Assembly (NCBI GenBank): GCA_030604165.1
Contig: JAUVWK010000217.1
Location: 1 to 5,488 of the forward strand
Reading direction: 5' to 3'
Length of the DNA: 5,488 bases
From: Alphaproteobacteria bacterium
Lineage (GTDB): Bacteria > Pseudomonadota > Alphaproteobacteria > UBA828
Position 1 is the first letter of the stretch, and the number at the start of each line of letters is the position of its first letter. Below are positions 4,221 through 5,488 of the stretch, piece after piece. A program made the translations under genes and the position numbers. The notes under the pieces were generated by a model. That model saw only the letters and a program-made list of their open reading frames with translations. It searched no databases and was not told the origin of the DNA.

Positions 4221-5488
4221 TCAGGCGGGATCGGGAGGCTCGGTGTCTTCGCCGTCAGGCACGATGCGCCTGACCAGTGGGCCGATGGTCAGACCCTGGC
4301 CGATAATCGAAAAGATGACCACGCCATAGCAGACGGTAAGAATCGCGTTGCGTTCCACCGATTCCGGCAGCGAGAGCGCGAGCGCCACCGATATGCCGCC
4401 GCGTATGCCGCCCCAGGTCAGCACCGGCACCGCGCCGCGGGTGAATTCGCGAAAGGTGCCCAGCACCGTGATCGGCAGGCCGACCGAGATGAAGCGCGCC
4501 GCCAACACGAGCGGAATCGCCAAAAGCGCCGCCCAGATATAGACCGTCTCGGTCGGCACGATGAGCAGCTCGACGCCGATCAGCAAAAATAGGACCGCAT
4601 TGAGGATCTCGTCGATCAGCCGCCAAAAAGAGGTCAGGTGCACCCGCGTCGTCTCGCTCATCGCCAAGCGCGTGCCATGGTTGCCGATCAGCAGCCCGGC
4701 GACGACGACCGCGATCGGCCCGGAAAAGTGTACCGCGTGCGCGACCCGATAGGTCACGACGACCAGCGCCAGCGATATGATCACCTCGAGAACATATTCG
4801 TCGATCGAGCGCATGGCGTAGAAGGCGACAAACCCGGTGAGCAGCCCTAGGGCCGCGCCGCCGCCGGCTTCGCGCAGGAACAGGAGCGCCACCTCGCCCA
4901 CACCGGGCACGCCACCGCCGCCGTGACCGTCACCGAAGGCGATGGCGGCGATGATGGTGAACACGACGATGCCGATGCCGTCGTTGAACAGGCTCTCGCC
5001 GGCAATCTTGGCCTCCAGCGAGCGCGGCACGCGGACCGTCTTGAGAATGCCGAGCACGGCGACCGGGTCGGTGGGCGAGATCAGGGCGCCGAATAGCAAG
5101 CAGTAGATGAACGGCATCGACAGGCCGATCAGCGCGAACGCGCCCCACGCGCCAAACCCGACCAAAAAGGTCGAGATCAGTACGCCCACGGTCGCCATGG
5201 TCGCGATCGCCCAGCGGCGGCTCGCCAAGTCGCCCAAATCGACGTGCAGCGCGCCGGCAAACAGGAGGAAGCTAAGCATGCCCTCCATCAACGCCTCGGA
5301 AAACCTAATCTCGCCGACCGCGCCGCGCAGGCCGGAAGCGATGCCGAGCGCCGGCGCGAGCGCATCGAGCGCGAGCGCGGCAAGGGACGCCAGCAGCGCA
5401 ATGACCACCAGGCCGATCGGTTGCGGCAGCCGCAAGAACCGATAGTTCAGATAGCCGAAAGTAGCCGCAAGTCCGAGCAGCACGGCGA
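4221..5488 (-). CDS. CPA1/NhaP-family Na+(K+)/H+ antiporter (partial, extreme N-terminus outside the window)
   Basis: This is an inner-membrane cation/proton antiporter that exchanges internal Na+ or K+ for protons in pH and salt homeostasis. Counting from the GTG at 5483 there are 420 residues, nearly all hydrophobic helices, ending in a short acidic tail (DGEDTEPPDPA). CPA1 marks are clear: GALISPTDPVAVL (132-144), ESLFNDGIGIVVF (163-175) with the Asn-Asp pair of the ion site, and GGIRGGISVALALSLP (358-373). A glycine-rich loop GDGHGGGG (184-191) lies between helices. The frame stays open upstream of 5483 to the window edge, and the N-terminus begins directly in a membrane segment (FGYLNYRFLRLPQPIGL, 9-25). 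I therefore expect the true start a few codons beyond the edge, though GTG 5483 cannot be excluded. The gene is convergent with the EF-hand gene, 56 bp apart. Ion specificity cannot be read from the sequence. Confidence 0.93.
   Translation of the reverse strand, partial: AVLLGLAATFGYLNYRFLRLPQPIGLVVIALLASLAALALDALAPALGIASGLRGAVGEIRFSEALMEGMLSFLLFAGALHVDLGDLASRRWAIATMATVGVLISTFLVGFGAWGAFALIGLSMPFIYCLLFGALISPTDPVAVLGILKTVRVPRSLEAKIAGESLFNDGIGIVVFTIIAAIAFGDGHGGGGVPGVGEVALLFLREAGGGAALGLLTGFVAFYAMRSIDEYVLEVIISLALVVVTYRVAHAVHFSGPIAVVVAGLLIGNHGTRLAMSETTRVHLTSFWRLIDEILNAVLFLLIGVELLIVPTETVYIWAALLAIPLVLAARFISVGLPITVLGTFREFTRGAVPVLTWGGIRGGISVALALSLPESVERNAILTVCYGVVIFSIIGQGLTIGPLVRRIVPDGEDTEPPDPA

Overview
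The window is GC-rich bacterial chromosomal DNA. Gene content (a LIV/urea-type ABC uptake operon with a Tat-exported binding protein, a periplasmic EF-hand protein and a CPA1 cation/proton antiporter) and codon choice suggest a Gram-negative, probably an alphaproteobacterium of the Hyphomicrobiales/Rhodospirillales kind. The taxon is an inference; there is no rRNA or other marker gene to settle it.

Layout. Positions 1-3232 hold a minus-strand operon read right to left: a periplasmic substrate-binding protein (3232-1865), the ATPase livG (1877-1062), the ATPase livF (1065-349) and the N-terminal 113 codons of the permease livH (339 to the window edge, no stop reached). The second permease, livM, is expected beyond the left edge. 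The genes are tightly coupled: a 13-bp overlap, a 4-bp ATGA overlap and a 9-bp gap. The binding-protein gene is interrupted by a single in-frame TAG at codon 326. The frame continues cleanly for another 129 codons of family-like sequence to a TAA, so it is a nonsense-mutated gene, a sequencing error or, less likely, a readthrough case.

Positions 3233-3744 are about 510 bp of divergent intergenic DNA with much structure. It has a strong ribosome site for the binding protein, two copies of a 15-bp palindrome-like operator of the TGGT-N3-ACCA type (typical of FCD-class GntR regulators), a separate 10-bp palindrome, two GC-rich hairpins, and six perfect-period 16-bp tandem repeats. The last repeat supplies the Shine-Dalgarno sequence of the next gene.

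Positions 3745-4164 (plus strand) encode a small secreted protein with four EF-hand calcium loops; a 17-bp tandem duplication straddles its stop codon. After a 56-bp convergent gap without a clear terminator, positions 5488-4221 (minus strand) encode a CPA1/NhaP-type Na+/H+ antiporter whose extreme N-terminus lies outside the window.

Together the operon would import an amino acid, amide or urea-like solute, with the palindromes as candidate sites for its control. The EF-hand protein and the antiporter are neighbours without a demonstrated functional link. I do not see a wholly new system. The points most worth a second look are the interrupted binding protein, the paired operators, the repeat array ending in a ribosome site, and the atypical LivG signature motif.
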